From assembly GCF_023159225.1 (NCBI RefSeq), contig NC_063168.1, positions 52,555,398-52,619,397 on the forward strand: a stretch of DNA of 64,000 nucleotides, written 5' to 3'. A program made the position numbers and the translations under genes. Within the stretch, counting starts at the first letter, position 1. Every line of letters begins with the position of its first letter. The notes beneath the pieces are model-generated. The model was not told where the DNA came from and made no database searches. It saw nothing but the letters and a program-made list of their open reading frames with translations. Shown here one piece after another: positions 1 through 11,579 of the stretch. Source of the stretch: Perognathus longimembris pacificus. Taxonomy: Eukaryota > Chordata > Mammalia > Rodentia > Heteromyidae.

Positions 1-212
1 GCCTGGATGATATCCCTGAATTCATTTTGTTCAAGGATAGCACTCCACCACTTGAGCCACAGACCCACTTCCCATTTTTTTCTGTGATTAATTAGATAAA
101 AGTCTCCTGGACTTTCCTGCCTGGGCTGGCTTCAAACTTCAAGCCACAGATCTCAGCCTCCTGAGCCTCCTGAGTAGCCAGGATTATAAGCCTGAGCCAC
201 TGATGGCCAGCT
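1..212 (-). mobile_element. 7SL-head/Geo-tail dimer SINE (B1-dID-like), cut by window edge
   Basis: In reverse orientation it has the Geo-type tail (caaggatagcactccaccac), the linker 'ttagataaaagtctcctgg' and the 7SL-like head ending 'ggattataagcctgagccac'. It is diverged. Confidence 0.8.
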
Positions 213-739
213 CTAATGACTAACTTGATCTAAGCTGAGAGGGGAGGGAAGAAAAGTGAGGTCAAAAGAGGGTCAGGGGGAAGGGAGAAGGAAAATGGAG
301 TAAAGGAGAAGGAAAAGGCAGAAGGCCCAAAGATCTATAGGTTCTTATGATGAAGAAGGACGAGCTGAAAGACAGACATCTTAGTGATAATGGAAGGTGG
401 CAATGAAAGGCAATGACAAAATTAAATGTATGTCTCTGGGACCAGAAGAGTGAGCAGCTGAGAATGATGAAGTGAAGGATCAGTTGAAGACAAACTCTTA
501 ACAGGCTGACAGGACAGGGGACCACCAACATGGACAATGGAATGATCAAGAGTTATATCGTGAATGGCATTAGAGTTGCAGAGAGCCAAAAGTAACGGGA
601 AGTGACAGGAAGACCTCACAGAGACTTCATGTGAGAATATTTGCTGGAGAATATTTGCATGAGGAGAAATAGGATCTGATCATTGAAAACAGGACTTTGT
701 AACATTCTAGATCTCTGTTACAATCTTTCTGTTTTGATA
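213..739. other. No gene seen; purine-rich unique sequence
   Basis: Intron 4 of GALM by inference. It is AG-rich with no recognised repeat or exon. Confidence 0.5.
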
Positions 740-1203
740 TTTTTTTTTTTTGGTCTATTTGGGGTTTGAACTCAGAGCGTGGGTGCTGTCTCTGAGCTCT
801 TTTTGCTCAAGGCTAGCACTCTACCACTTTGAGCCACAGCAGTTTTGTGGTGGTTAATTGGGGATAAGAGTCTCAAGGGGACTTTCCTGCTCTGGCTGGC
901 TTTCAACCCTGATCTTCAGATCTCAGCCTCCGGGGCTGGGGATATGGCCTAGTGGCAAGAGTGCCTGCCTCATATACATGAGGCCCTGGGTTCGATTCCC
1001 CAGCACCACATATACAGAAAATGGCCAGAAGTGGTGCTGTGGCTCAAGTGGCAGAGTGCCAGCCTTGAGCAAAAAGAAGCCAGGGACAGTGCTCAGGCCC
1101 AGAGTCTAAGCTCCAGGACTGGCAAAAACAAACAAACAAACAAAAACAGATCTCAGCCTCCTAAGTAGCTATGAATATGGGCATAAGACACCAGTGCCCA
1201 GCC
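740..1203 (-). mobile_element. 7SL-head/Geo-tail SINE split by an IDL-Geo insertion
   Basis: The tail and linker lie at 740-931 and the 7SL head resumes at 1162-1203. The interruption is an IDL-Geo copy with a TSD. Confidence 0.85.
932..1146 (+). mobile_element. IDL-Geo SINE (nested)
   Basis: It begins gggctggggatatggcctag, with tRNA-like A/B boxes, then the Geo monomer and a (CAAA)n tail. The TSD cagatctcagcctcc is at 917-931 and 1147-1161. Confidence 0.93.
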
Positions 1204-2300
1204 TCTGTTCTGACTCTTGACGAGATATAATTGCCTGAACTCTGAAAGTAGAGGAAAACCTCACCGCCTTCAAAAAATGTAACTTGATTTCTTTATGTCA
1301 CCTAAGGGATTTGTGCCCATGTTCTATTGTGAGGAATCTGGCCTTTTCCCCAGGCCTGTTTGTGGCAGACTGCACAGAAGCCTCCATCCTCTCCCACACA
1401 CGCTCTTTACAAAGTGATGCTGACACTCCTCCACTCTGAGCTGGACCCTTTTTTTTTCCCCTCCCTCAACCAATAGAAAGTGGAACAAGAGATGCTCTGT
1501 CATTTCTGAGGCCAGGTTGTAAAATACAAAGTGGTTTCAGCATGCCACCCCTCCTCAAGACAGCCACCATGTGGTCCGGAAGCTCAATCACGTGGAGAAG
1601 CCGTGTGTTGGAGCTGACAGCCCTAACGAGGTCACCAAGCAAGGGTCAAAATCAACTGGGAACATGGGAAGGAAACAGCCATCTCGCGGTTCTGTCTCCC
1701 TCTCTATCTTTAATGGAAGCCTTGGACATTGAGTAAATTCCTATGAACAGAAACACTGGGAACAAATGAAGAGTGCTGGAGTAATTTTGTTACATAGAAA
1801 TAGTTCTTCGCAGCCTGGGATAGGATGCTTTTTACCTTCCAGCACTGATGTAACAGGTCCTACAGGAGGCTAATGTCAGTCCTGTCCCCATCTTTCTGTA
1901 CTATCACCGTGCCTTTAAGTGACTTGATGCTAAGAATACTCATCCTCACAATTACTTTTGGATGGGGAAAAAGCAACACAAATTTGTTAGCTCATCAATT
2001 TCTGAACATTTTCTATGTTTAAATGTAACACTGGGTAGAAGATACAGAATTTGAGAATAAAAACTTACTGGGGACTGCTGCAAATGCGATGAGAGGGGAG
2101 AGACTAGAGGGTCAGGAAAGGTGTGATGGCAGCCTGATCTTGAAAGATGAGTCAGGTCTGGCTAACAGCACAAGAAGAGAAGAGACACAAGAAAGGACTC
2201 CCTTGCATAGTGCAAGGGTGAATCACTAATTACAACAAGATGAGATGTATGCATAAGAGGAAACAGATAGGTTTTCATTTGTATCAAAAACCAAACAAGT
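1204..2300. other. No gene seen; unique intronic sequence
   Basis: No repeat recognised apart from short T runs. The short ORF at 1542-1736 has no recognisable similarity. Confidence 0.5.
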
Positions 2301-2301
2301 G

Positions 2302-2636
2302 AAATGGTACTGTGACTTAAAGTGGTAGAACACTAAGCCTTGAACACAAACGCTCAGGGACCGGCTGGAAATATGGCCTAGGGGTAAAGTGCTCACCTCG
2401 TATACATGAAGCCGTAGGTTTGATTCCTCAGCACCACATACAAAGAAAAATCCGAACTGGTGCTGTGGTTCAAGTGGTTGGGTGCTAGCCTTGAGCAAAA
2501 AGAAGCCAAGGACAGTGCTCATCAGGCCCTGAGTTCAAGCCCCAGGACTGGCAAAAAACAAAACAAAAGCTCAGGGACGGTGTCCATGCTGAGTTCAAGC
2601 CTTAGGACTTGCACAAAAATGTTAAACCCAAAACAA
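2302..2636 (+). mobile_element. Geo-type SINE remnant with nested IDL-Geo copy
   Basis: An older Geo monomer (gtgacttaaagtggtagaac) is interrupted at about 2361-2567 by a diverged IDL-Geo. A short duplication 'gctcagggac' lies on either side of the insert. Confidence 0.75.
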
Positions 2637-2648
2637 ACCCAAACAAGG

Positions 2649-2770
2649 CGTAGGCTTGGTAGAGCACATCTGGAATGTTAGCACATAGGAGGCTGAGGTA
2701 GGTAGATTACAAATTCAAGGCCAACCTATTCTGGTTTACACAGTGAAATGCTGTTTCAAAAGCAAATATA
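2649..2770 (+). mobile_element. B1-like (7SL-derived) monomer
   Basis: Degenerate 7SL/B1 pattern: ...ggaatgttagcacataggaggctgaggtagg ... ttcaaggccaacc ... with an A-rich end. Confidence 0.65.
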
Positions 2771-2959
2771 CCTACACACATGCCTGCACAAAACAACAAA
2801 CAAGGGATTTGAGTGTACATTTGTGTTAGAGTGGTGTTTAGCATGTGTAAGCCCTCCCTGGGTTCAATCCCTCTCTCGGTTCAACCTCCATTAAAAAACA
2901 CAACAAAACAAAAACACTAAACCCAAACAAGCAAAAGAACAATGCCCAGGTTGAGATTA

Positions 2960-3172
2960 AAATCATAATGTCATGCATGAAACAATGTTTTGCAATTCCA
3001 TTCCCTTTTGGTAAAATGGGATAGTAGGGACCTACATCATGAATCTGCTGTAAGGATTAAATCAATTAATATAGGGAAAGCACGTGACAATGATTGGTGA
3101 TGGTGGTGATGATGGTAATGGTGATACACCTACATGGTGCTTAGCATAGGGCTTTCCACCCACAGTCTTATT
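2960..3172 (+). mobile_element. MIR element
   Basis: Recognisable MIR core: 'tggtaaaatgggatagtagggacctac', 'gtaaggattaaatcaatta' and the later 'ggtgcttagcatagggc'. Ancient and diverged. Confidence 0.55.
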
Positions 3173-3217
3173 CCAGAGTCTGTGTTTGTAACTATCATGT
3201 TATATTCTAATTTTCTT

Positions 3218-3454
3218 CTTTTTTTTTCTTCTTTTTTTGTGAGTCCTGGTGCTTGAACGCTGTGCCTGGCCCTGAACTCTTCTGCTCAAGGCTAGTGCTC
3301 TACACCTTGAATCACAGTGCCATTTCCAGTTTTCTGGTGGTAAATTGGAGATAAGTCTCACAGACTTTTCACCTGGGCTGGCTTTGAATCCTGATCCTCA
3401 GATCTCAGCCTCCTGTGTAGCTAGGATTACAGCGTGATTCACCAGCACCCAGCT
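3218..3454 (-). mobile_element. 7SL-head/Geo-tail dimer SINE
   Basis: Reverse copy running from the poly-T end through the Geo tail, the linker 'ggtaaattggagataag', and the head 'tgtgtagctaggattacag'. Confidence 0.85.
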
Positions 3455-3775
3455 CTAATTAAGCTTAATTATTATAATTATTACTGACAAGGGAAAGATG
3501 TGTGAAAATGACATAAAAAATGTAGCCTGGCAGTATATTCAATAGAGGTAACATAAAGAGCATCTGTAAAGAGGTGGTAACAATCCTGGGCATCATGGTG
3601 GAGAGGCCTAAAGACATACAGAGAAGAACTGGAGGAAAATGATCAGAATAGCATAAGGACAAACAGCCAATGGACCTGAGACATATTGCCTTTGAATAAT
3701 AGTCTTAGGAAGGACAGAAGAGCTGCCTTTTAAGGACCGAAGCCCTTCCTGGAACAATGTAAGAAGTAGATCCTA

Positions 3776-4028
3776 CACAGGAGGATTCTATTGTTGATGT
3801 TACATTTAAAGTTCTAGGTGAATTTCCTTTGGCGTACCCTACGTGGTTACTGTATATGACTTTGGTACACTGGGTATTGTATATATGCCTACCTGATCTG
3901 GGGAAGGAAAAGAAAAACGAGGGTATAAGATATCATAAGAAATGTACTCACTACCTTATTATGTAACTGTACCCCTTTTACACAACACCTTGTCGACAAA
4001 ATTTAATTAATAAAAAAGAAAAGAAAAA
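3776..4028 (+). mobile_element. 5'-truncated LINE-like 3' end with TSD
   Basis: It shares about 190 bp with the element at 9303-9504 up to a common A-rich 3' end (aaatttaattaataaaaaag). TSD aagaagtagatccta at 3761-3775 and 4029-4043. Confidence 0.75.
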
Positions 4029-4338
4029 AAGAAGTAGATCCTAGAACAAGGCCAAATGAGGATCAGCTCTAGGGAGATAGATTTCAGCTCAACATTTGAA
4101 AACTTTCTGATATGATGACTCAGGACAGACAATGCGCATCCTGTTCCAAAGGCATCTGTCTGTCTGTGGAGCCCAGAAGTCTGATATGGGACAGATGGGT
4201 GGCATGGTTGGACAACTATAACATCATCCCATTGTAGGTCTACTGGTTCATGATGAAGCAGGTTGTTTCCTTTAGAAGCAGCCTGTAATATTTTGGTTAT
4301 CTCTCTTCTCTTTTAAAAAAGGTTTGTTTTCATCTGTG

Positions 4339-4391
4339 TGTGTGCGTGTGCGTGCGTGCATGCATGCGTGTGTGCACGTGTGTGGGGGGGA
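4339..4391. repeat. (TG)n-rich simple repeat with G run
   Basis: Imperfect TG/CG repeats ending in a run of seven G. Confidence 0.85.
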
Positions 4392-4864
4392 GGCTTGAAC
4401 TTGCAGCCTGGATGTTGTCCCTGAGCTCTTTTGCTTAGGTCCAGCATTCTGTCACTTGAGCCATAGCTCTACTTCTGGATTTCTATGGCTAATTGGAGTT
4501 AAAAGTCTCATGGATTTTCCTGCTAGGGCTAGCTTTGAACCACAATCCTCAGATCTTAGTCTCCTGAACAGCTAGGATTATAAGGCATGAGCCTTTGGTG
4601 CGGGATATTTTTCCTTTTTTTTTTATGCTGTCTCCCCCCCCCCCCCCCCAGTACTAGGGCTTGTACTCAGGGCCTCACTTTGCCTCAGCTTGCTCGCTCT
4701 AGGCTGGTGATCTACCACTTAAGTCACACCTTTAGCCTGGGTTTTTGCTGATTAATTGGAGGAGTCTCTTGGACTTTTCTACCTAACTGGTTTTGAACTT
4801 TTACCCTTCAGATTTCAGCTTCCTGAGTAGTTAGGATTACATGTGTGGGTCATCAATGTTTAGC
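4385..4864 (-). mobile_element. Two consecutive 7SL-head/Geo-tail dimer SINEs
   Basis: One copy is at 4385-4608 and a second at 4650-4864, both reversed and diverged, separated by T and C homopolymers (C run at about 4635-4649). Confidence 0.75.
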
Positions 4865-4875
4865 TTATTTTATGG

Positions 4876-5010
4876 TGTTTTTATTTTGTTTTGATACTAG
4901 ATCTTGCTATGCTGCCTAAGCCTGCCTAGAATTTCCCAAGTAGTCTAGGCTGGACTTGAATTTGTGATTCTCCTGCCTCAGCCTTCTGAGTGCTGGAATT
5001 ACAGGCATGC
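4876..5010 (-). mobile_element. B1-like monomer
   Basis: Reverse B1 pattern: 'ctaggctggacttgaatttg', 'tcctgcctcagccttctgagtgctggaattacaggcatgc'. Confidence 0.75.
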
Positions 5011-5103
5011 TTGTAAAATTCATTTTATCTTATGTAGGGCGATCATTGTTTTGAGAGCACATTGCCATAGAATGACCCGCGCTTTTATTTATTTATTTAT
5101 TTA

Positions 5104-5170
5104 TTTGTACTGGGATTTACACTCAGGGTTTAGTAGGTGCTCTACCACTTTAAGCTATGCCCTCAGCCCT
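5104..5170 (-). mobile_element. ID-like SINE monomer, degenerate
   Basis: 'tactgggatttacactcagg ... ggtgctctaccactttaagc' is a reversed ID/tRNA-like monomer, preceded by (TTTA)n. Confidence 0.5.
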
Positions 5171-5195
5171 TTATTTTGATTTCATGATTTCTCTT

Positions 5196-5387
5196 CTTTC
5201 CAGTCCTAAGGCTTGAACTGAAGGCCTGGGCACTGTCCCTGAGCTTCTTTTGCTCAAGGCTAGCACTCTACCACTTGAGTCTCAGCGCCACTTCTGGCTT
5301 TTTTTGTGTATGTGGTACTGAGGAATCGAACCCAGGTTTTCATGCATGCTAGGTAAGCACTCTACCACTACGCCACGTTCCTAGCCT
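5196..5387 (-). mobile_element. IDL-Geo SINE
   Basis: Reverse Geo monomer followed by reverse ID-like monomer ('gtactgaggaatcgaacccagg'). Confidence 0.88.
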
Positions 5388-5940
5388 GCTTTCGTGATTT
5401 CTTAGATAGGGTATTGTGCTTTTTGCTGCAGTTTGCCCCAGGTTGAGCTCCTCCTATCTATGCCTTCTGAGTCTCTGAAGTTACAGAAGTGAACCAGTTC
5501 TCCTGGCCCAGAGACTGGATTTGATGAGAAAACCAGAGCCAGGGATGTGACATGTTGGAGGGAGGAGAGGGAGATGTGACATGCTAGAGGGAGGAGGAGG
5601 GGATGTGACATTTTGGAGGGAGGAAGGGGAGCAAAGGGGCAGCATGAAGATACTGGGGAATTGGAGAGGGGAGCAAAACAGGAGTAGTAAGTGCCAAAAT
5701 GAGGAAAGCAACAACTCTCCCTTGAAATGAGCTTTTAAAGGCCTGGGAAATAACTAGTTGGAGAGGGACCTCAGGACCACAGGTACAGTTATCACCTGGG
5801 GGCTTGTTAGAAACATGGACCAAGGGGCTCTAATGGAGACCACTGAGACAGAGCCAGCATTTTAACAAGTTCCTAGGTGGTTGGTGCATGAATTAAAGCT
5901 GGAAAGCATTGATATGGAGATCATCATAGGCTCAGATGGG
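5388..5940. other. No gene seen; contains short GA-rich tandem units
   Basis: At 5540-5640, near-copies of 'gatgtgacat...ggagggagga' recur three times, a small degenerate minisatellite. No coding signal. Confidence 0.5.
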
Positions 5941-6240
5941 CTTCTCTGAAAATTGAGTGGGGAGGAAGGCTGTGGTAACAGGAAGTGCTTAGTGCGGAGT
6001 CTCGTCTCCATGGGAACGGCCCAGCTGTGCTTGCAGCTCAGCTGCTCCAATTATGTCTGTCTTTTTTATCTAGTCAGGTTCAGAACAGTCGTTCAGATTT
6101 GCATAAGGAAGCCGGTGGTAATGGGCTCCTGGGCACAGGTATTCATCAGGTACCTAATTAAGCCATCTTGGTAAATCATCTCTAGAGTGTCGGTTATTAT
6201 TTTAGGAACCAACATAAAGAGAATGATAATTAAAAGTAAC
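5940..6240. promoter_or_regulatory. Repeat-free, motif-rich block; possible conserved non-coding element
   Basis: Contains an RFX-like site (6004-6017, about 3 mismatches), CAGCTG E-boxes, ATTTGCAT (octamer) near 6097 and a CCTAATTAAG homeodomain-type site near 6152. Visual only. Confidence 0.3.
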
Positions 6241-7123
6241 ACTGTGGGTGGGAATTTTTTTTACTTCATTCCAGTGGTTGGCAAGTAAAGCACCTTGGGA
6301 TTTTTTTTTTCCAAAGGTAACATTTCTACAAATTCTCACAGATCATGCAACCTCAAAGCTTGTCTATTTCCACCCCCCCCCCCCACACTTCCTCTGCTGC
6401 TGCTTTGGGTTTGTGGCTTTATTCTGCTGCTGTTTTTCCCCCCTTTCCACTGAGCTTTTTCTGATTTTACTTTCTTGCACTGGGGGAAGGGACTGCTTCT
6501 AGATATGACATGCTATCCAAATCCTAAAATGCTAAACTGAACCAGCAGGCCATTTCCAGGTGAAAAGACAATTTCACACTTCACAGATGACCCTACATGG
6601 GCATTTTCATGAGGGTACTTTCCCATTTTTAGTTCCCCATCAGGATGGGCAACCAGGGATCTGCTGCTCAATTGAAAGTTCATCTTGTAATGGCTTACGG
6701 CCTGTCCACGGCCTTCAGGCCTCCCTGCTCTGCCAAATGCACAGAGGAATCTAGCAGCTCCGCTCTTCTCTGGAGACTGCTAGGATCCTGATGTACCACA
6801 TTTCACTGCCACGTGTCCTTCCCATCCCTCACACTCTGCTACGTGTCTACTACCTGAGCCACCTGACTACTGACACTCACTGATCTGTCGTCCACACCTT
6901 GACCTTCTGCCCTTCCCATTTGACAAAACTTGACTGTGGAGCACCCTACAATCTGCTTCCTCTGTTCCTGACTCCATGCAGTTGATAGAAACTGGAGAAA
7001 GCCTACAGAAACACTCATTGCAGCTACTGCAGATTCATGGTCTTAGACTTTTTAGCCAGATTCTTAGGACCTTTTCAGGATTGTTTCACTTAAGTCAGTT
7101 CTTCTCCCTAAAGAAAAGCCTGA
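6241..7123. other. No gene seen; unique sequence with a poly-C run
   Basis: Poly-C at about 6375-6385. The ORFs here have no recognisable similarity. Confidence 0.5.
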
Positions 7124-7363
7124 GCCAGGCGCTGGTGGCTCACGCCTGCCATCCTAGCTACACAGGAGGCTGAGAGTTGAGGATTGTGGTTTGAAGCCAG
7201 TCTGGACAAGGAAGTCCCTATGACTTTTATCTCCATTTAACTACCAGAAACCCGGAAGTAGAGCTATGGCCCAAAGTGGCAGAGCATTAGCCTTGAGAAA
7301 AAAACTGAGGGAGAGTGCCCCAGCCCTGAGTTCAGGTCCCATGACTGACAAAAAAAAAAAATA
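7124..7363 (+). mobile_element. 7SL-head/Geo-tail dimer SINE
   Basis: Full order visible: 'ggcgctggtggctcacgcc' head, 'ttatctccatttaactacc' linker, Geo tail, A tail. Confidence 0.88.
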
Positions 7364-7543
7364 ATAAAGCTGTCCCTTGACTCCTATATTCCCACCTCAT
7401 AGAGGCCCCTCTCCTCTTCCTTTCATGGCTTGTTGGAAGAGTTTTTGATACTACTTTTCATTACCTTATATAGGCAGCTGTCAGGATGTTCTTGAAATAA
7501 AAGCCAGAATGTCTCACAATTCTATATTTAAGAAAGTTGTCTT

Positions 7544-7943
7544 AGCCAGGCACAGTTAGCTCAAGCTTGTAATCCTAGCTATTTGGGAGCCTGGCATAGA
7601 GAGGATTGAGATTTGAGGCACACATAGACATACACAGGATGCCAAAGCAACGTATGGTGGCGCGTGACTGTCATCCTTGTCATATATAGTTCCAACCTAG
7701 CCAAGGTGGAAAAGAGACACTATCTCAATGGAGGAAAGCTGAGCGCAATGGAGCCTCCCTGTCACTGGGAAGAAAAAACATAGGTGGATCACAGTCCGGG
7801 CATATGTGCAGGGGGGAAGTGAGACCTTATTTATCTGAAAAACAACCAGTGCAAAAAAGGGCTGGAGTTGTGGCTCAGTGGTAGAGCACCTGCCTAGCAA
7901 GCATGAGACTTTGGGTTCAAACTCTAGACCATTTAAAAAAAAA
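7544..7943 (+). mobile_element. 7SL-like head, unassigned middle, and ID element
   Basis: A 7SL-type head (7546-7640) and an ID monomer at 7860-7943 ('gctggagttgtggctcagtg', 'gggttcaaactc', A tail) flank about 220 bp resembling a second degenerate SINE. Confidence 0.55.
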
Positions 7944-9286
7944 GTGCCTTCCTTGGGAAAAAACTCCATTGGTCGATATTTTCAAACACTCTCCTTTCTG
8001 TCATTTCTCAACACTCACAATCTGGCATCTGCTCTATTCATGCTGTTAAGCAGGGTCAGTAATGACAATGACAACTACAGCCTTGCCTTTTTCCCAGGTC
8101 TCTTCTCACTTCACTTCTCTCTCTAGTCTGTTGGCTACTCTAAGACTGCCAGATACCTTTTCTCTTTCTTTCGCTTTCTAACCTTGACCATTTCCCTTAG
8201 TACCGTTAGTGTGGGCTTTTCTTGGACCTTAGGTATGAGGGATGCTTTGGAGGCTCCTCTGCATTTGGTCTTCACATTAGTCTCCCCAGTCTAGGTTTCC
8301 TTCTTGGAAGTGTACAAAATTCATGCAGCTAAATTGCATCTCCAGTTCCTTTTTCTCTCCTAACATCATCTGCCAACTGCTTGCTGAACATCTCTATCCG
8401 CATGCCTCACTAACTTTTTGGCTAACAGCCCCACTGTTGCATTCTGTGCTTTGGTATGCTCATGTTCCCCCCTGCTAGGTCACTTCATAGACACTAAGAA
8501 GCCTCCCTCTCCTCAGGGCAAGCTCAGGAAAGCCTCCTTTCCTTGCTTCCATGCTCCCTTCGACCAGTGGGCAGGATATCAGTCCTTCCACTCCCTGGGA
8601 GCTTCCCTAGGGCACAGACAGTGCTTCCTTGTCTTTCTAGGCCTCAGGATGCAAGTGGCAGTCAGTAGGGGCTCTATAAATACTACCAAAACCTAACTCA
8701 TTTGTTCTGTGAACTCACTTGAATTAGTCTCTAACCCATTGTTCAATCTCCCAGCTCCCCTCCCCTCTCCCTTACCACCCAGTCCAGAATGAAATGCCTT
8801 TTAAGCATTGCTAGGTACCTAGAATGAACTAGAGCCAGCCTTTGTTCAGAGCTGGAGGGAGAGAATGTGGGTATTCAATTAGCTCTCCAAGAATGGTGGT
8901 CAGAGCTCTAGCAACAAACTCTCCTCCTGATGAATTCACTTGATGTGAGCCTGCAATTTTCACAGGAATTGTGCATAGCCTGGCCAAGTGCTAATTTTTG
9001 AGTTTTTATCCTGCCAAATTTCTACCATAACGGCTCATGTTTGCCAAGCTTATAGCAGTGATGTGTTTCCTAGCAGGGACAGGGAATACAAGTACTTTAG
9101 GAAGTTATTGTGGGGGTTTCTAAAACTGTTCCTAGGGCCATTTTGTAGAGAGGGATTCAGTCAGATGTCCTGTGGGAACATCACTACCTGGACAGGTCCT
9201 TGGAGCTTTGACAGACCCTCCTTGAGTACTGTCTAGGATGGACTGTCACAGAACAAGCAGCTCTTAGTCAGGGGCCACCATTCCAT
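7944..9286. other. No gene seen; mostly unique intronic sequence
   Basis: 1.3 kb without a recognised repeat. The ORFs at 8418-8696 and 8988-9236 show no family features. Confidence 0.5.
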
Positions 9287-9302
9287 AAGATTCAGGGTCA
9301 TG

Positions 9303-9504
9303 GCGTATGCCATATGGCTACCGTATATGATTTTGGTACACTGGGTAATGTATATATGCCTACTTGATCTAGGGAAGGGAAAGAAAAATGAGGGCGTAAG
9401 ATATCACAAGAAATGTACTCACTGCCCTATTATGTAACTGTACCCCTTTTGCACAACACCTTGTCAACAAAATTTAATTAATAAAAATTAAAATAAAAAT
9501 TAAA
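9303..9504 (+). mobile_element. 5'-truncated LINE-like 3' end with TSD
   Basis: Shares its body and A-rich 3' end with 3776-4028 but starts at a different point, as expected of 5' truncation. TSD aagattcagggtcatg at 9287-9302 and 9505-9520. Confidence 0.8.
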
Positions 9505-9595
9505 AAGATTCAGGGTCATGACTTTAATCTTCAGTGTTGCCCAAGTACTTCCTGAACTTGGAGCCTTATCTGGTTGACAACAGAATCTGTGTTAT

Positions 9596-9815
9596 GGGCT
9601 GGGAATATGGCCTAGTGGTAAAGTGCTTGCCTCGTATACATGAAGCCCTGGGTTTGATTCCTCAGCACCACATATATAGAAAAAGCCAGAAGTGGCGCTG
9701 TTACTCAAGTGGTAGAGTGCTAGCCTTGAGCAAAAAGAAGCCAGGGACAGTGCTCAGGCCCTGAGTTCAAACCCCTTTACTGGTAAAACAACATCATCAT
9801 CAACAACAACAAAAA
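9596..9815 (+). mobile_element. IDL-Geo SINE
   Basis: Complete ID-like and Geo monomers with an (ATC/AAC)n tail. TSD acagaatctgtg(t/c)tatg on both sides with one mismatch. Confidence 0.9.
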
Positions 9816-9879
9816 AACAGAATCTGTGCTATGTACTTGGTTATGTTCTTCTTATCCAGTTTTGTTCAGTGTTACTTTC

Positions 9880-9930
9880 TAAGGGCTAGCACAGTACTCG
9901 GCACATAGTAGGTACTTAATCCTAGTTGGT
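9880..9930 (+). mobile_element. MIR 3' end fragment
   Basis: 'ctagcacagtactcggcacatagtaggtactta' matches the MIR 3' region. Confidence 0.5.
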
Positions 9931-10930
9931 GATGGAAGACCAAGAGCTGAAAAAGCTCATGAGCTTGTATCCTGAATGTAGGAGCTAATGATGACAATGA
10001 GAACATGGTGCGTCAGCTTTTCACTTGTGGAGTGATGGGGGCGGGGGGCGGCTGCCATTCTACACTCCACATACTAATGTTCGGCCATGAGTTCTAGCTG
10101 ATGAATCTGTGAAAACCATTTCATATGGGGGATCTAGCAGAAACAGAAAAATTGGCCATCTAACTCCAAGTCTGTTAGACACGGACAGGATCTGCTGTTA
10201 GACATGGACAGAATCCCCAAGTTCAACTCACACAATCCCTTTCTAATCAGGTATTACACATTTGGTTGTTAAGATCCACATTTTCTAGGCTGATGAGGGC
10301 ATGGCTGGCGAGTAGAGCTGAGGCCTTTATCTGATTTTTCTGAATCCAAATTCTTATACCATATTGCATGAATATACTATATTTAAAACAACTGTAAAGA
10401 AGCAAAGAGTAGAGAGACGGGTGTGGGGGAGGAAGCTGTTCTTAGGTTGCTCAGATTGGCTCTTGCTAGGTTTAATTAAAAAAAAATTTTAACTTAGCAT
10501 AAATTAGTTTTTCCAGCTTCAACCCAAAGCAGTCAAACTTGAAAATCCCTACTTTGGTTCTGCAGCTAAATCCTGCCAGACCTTCTGGAGTAGATAAGGA
10601 GTCTGAACACAGGATGAATTTTGAGCAGCTTATGTCATTACAAAAGCCATGTGCGAGAAGGAATCTATTATTTCCAGGAAGTGGGGGACAGCTTTCTAAG
10701 GAGAAAGTATGAGTGTGGAAGGATGAATAGGCGTTTATGCCTCAAACAAGGTGGGTATTTGCAGCCTCTGTAGGCTGGAGGCAGGGAGATAGGCAGAAAC
10801 AGGTAAAATATGAGAGCTACACAAGAAATGGGGCGCTAGGGAGAGGCATCCAAGAGGTGTTTTTTTTCTTTTCTTTTGGAAAGCAGTTGATTGTTGATTA
10901 TCAAACTAAGATTTACGTTTTATTTTATTT
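9931..10930. other. No gene seen
   Basis: Unique intronic sequence. A short duplicated phrase ('tgttagacaYggacagRatc') occurs at about 10176-10215. Confidence 0.5.
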
Positions 10931-11063
10931 TTGCTGGCACCAGTCTTTCAATTCAAGGACTCATATTTTCTTGGTTTGCTTGGCTAGTGCTCTATCACTT
11001 GAGCCATGTAACCAGGCTGAGGGTTTACATTTTAGATTCATACCTTTAGGAAACAGAGTGAAG

Positions 11064-11317
11064 ATACTTTTGTTGTTGTTGTTGCTGTGGTTGGTGGGGC
11101 TTAAACTCACGGCCAGAGCTCTGTCCTTGAGCTCTTTGGCTCAAGGCTAGCTAGAGCTCTACCACTTTGAGCCACAGTTCCACTTCTGGCTTTTGAGGGG
11201 TTAACTGGAGATAAGGGTCTCATGGGGACTTTTCTGCCCAGACTGGCTTGGAACCTCTATCCTCAGATCTCAGCTTCCTGAGCTAGGATTACAGGCGTGA
11301 GCCACAGGCACCTGGCT
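11064..11317 (-). mobile_element. 7SL-head/Geo-tail dimer SINE
   Basis: Reverse copy with (TTG)n tail, Geo tail, linker and head. A Geo-like fragment also lies just to the left at about 10930-11025. Confidence 0.82.
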
Positions 11318-11579
11318 TGAAGATATACTTTGAAGCAATTGCTAGGTGATCCTTCGATCCATTTATTTATTACCAATTTATGAAGCCCAGGCATTGATCT
11401 ATATAAGAGAAAAAAAAAACTCAAGGAGGACAGAGCTGATGGAAGTAGAGTCATATAGCAAATATGACACACTGCAGAGATAGAATAACTCTGAAGATAA
11501 AACTCAGCAGGCCTGATGAGTAAGACATGGGGAAGGGTGGAAGGAAGAAGCATCTGTAGGAGATTTTTGTTCGTGTTAG

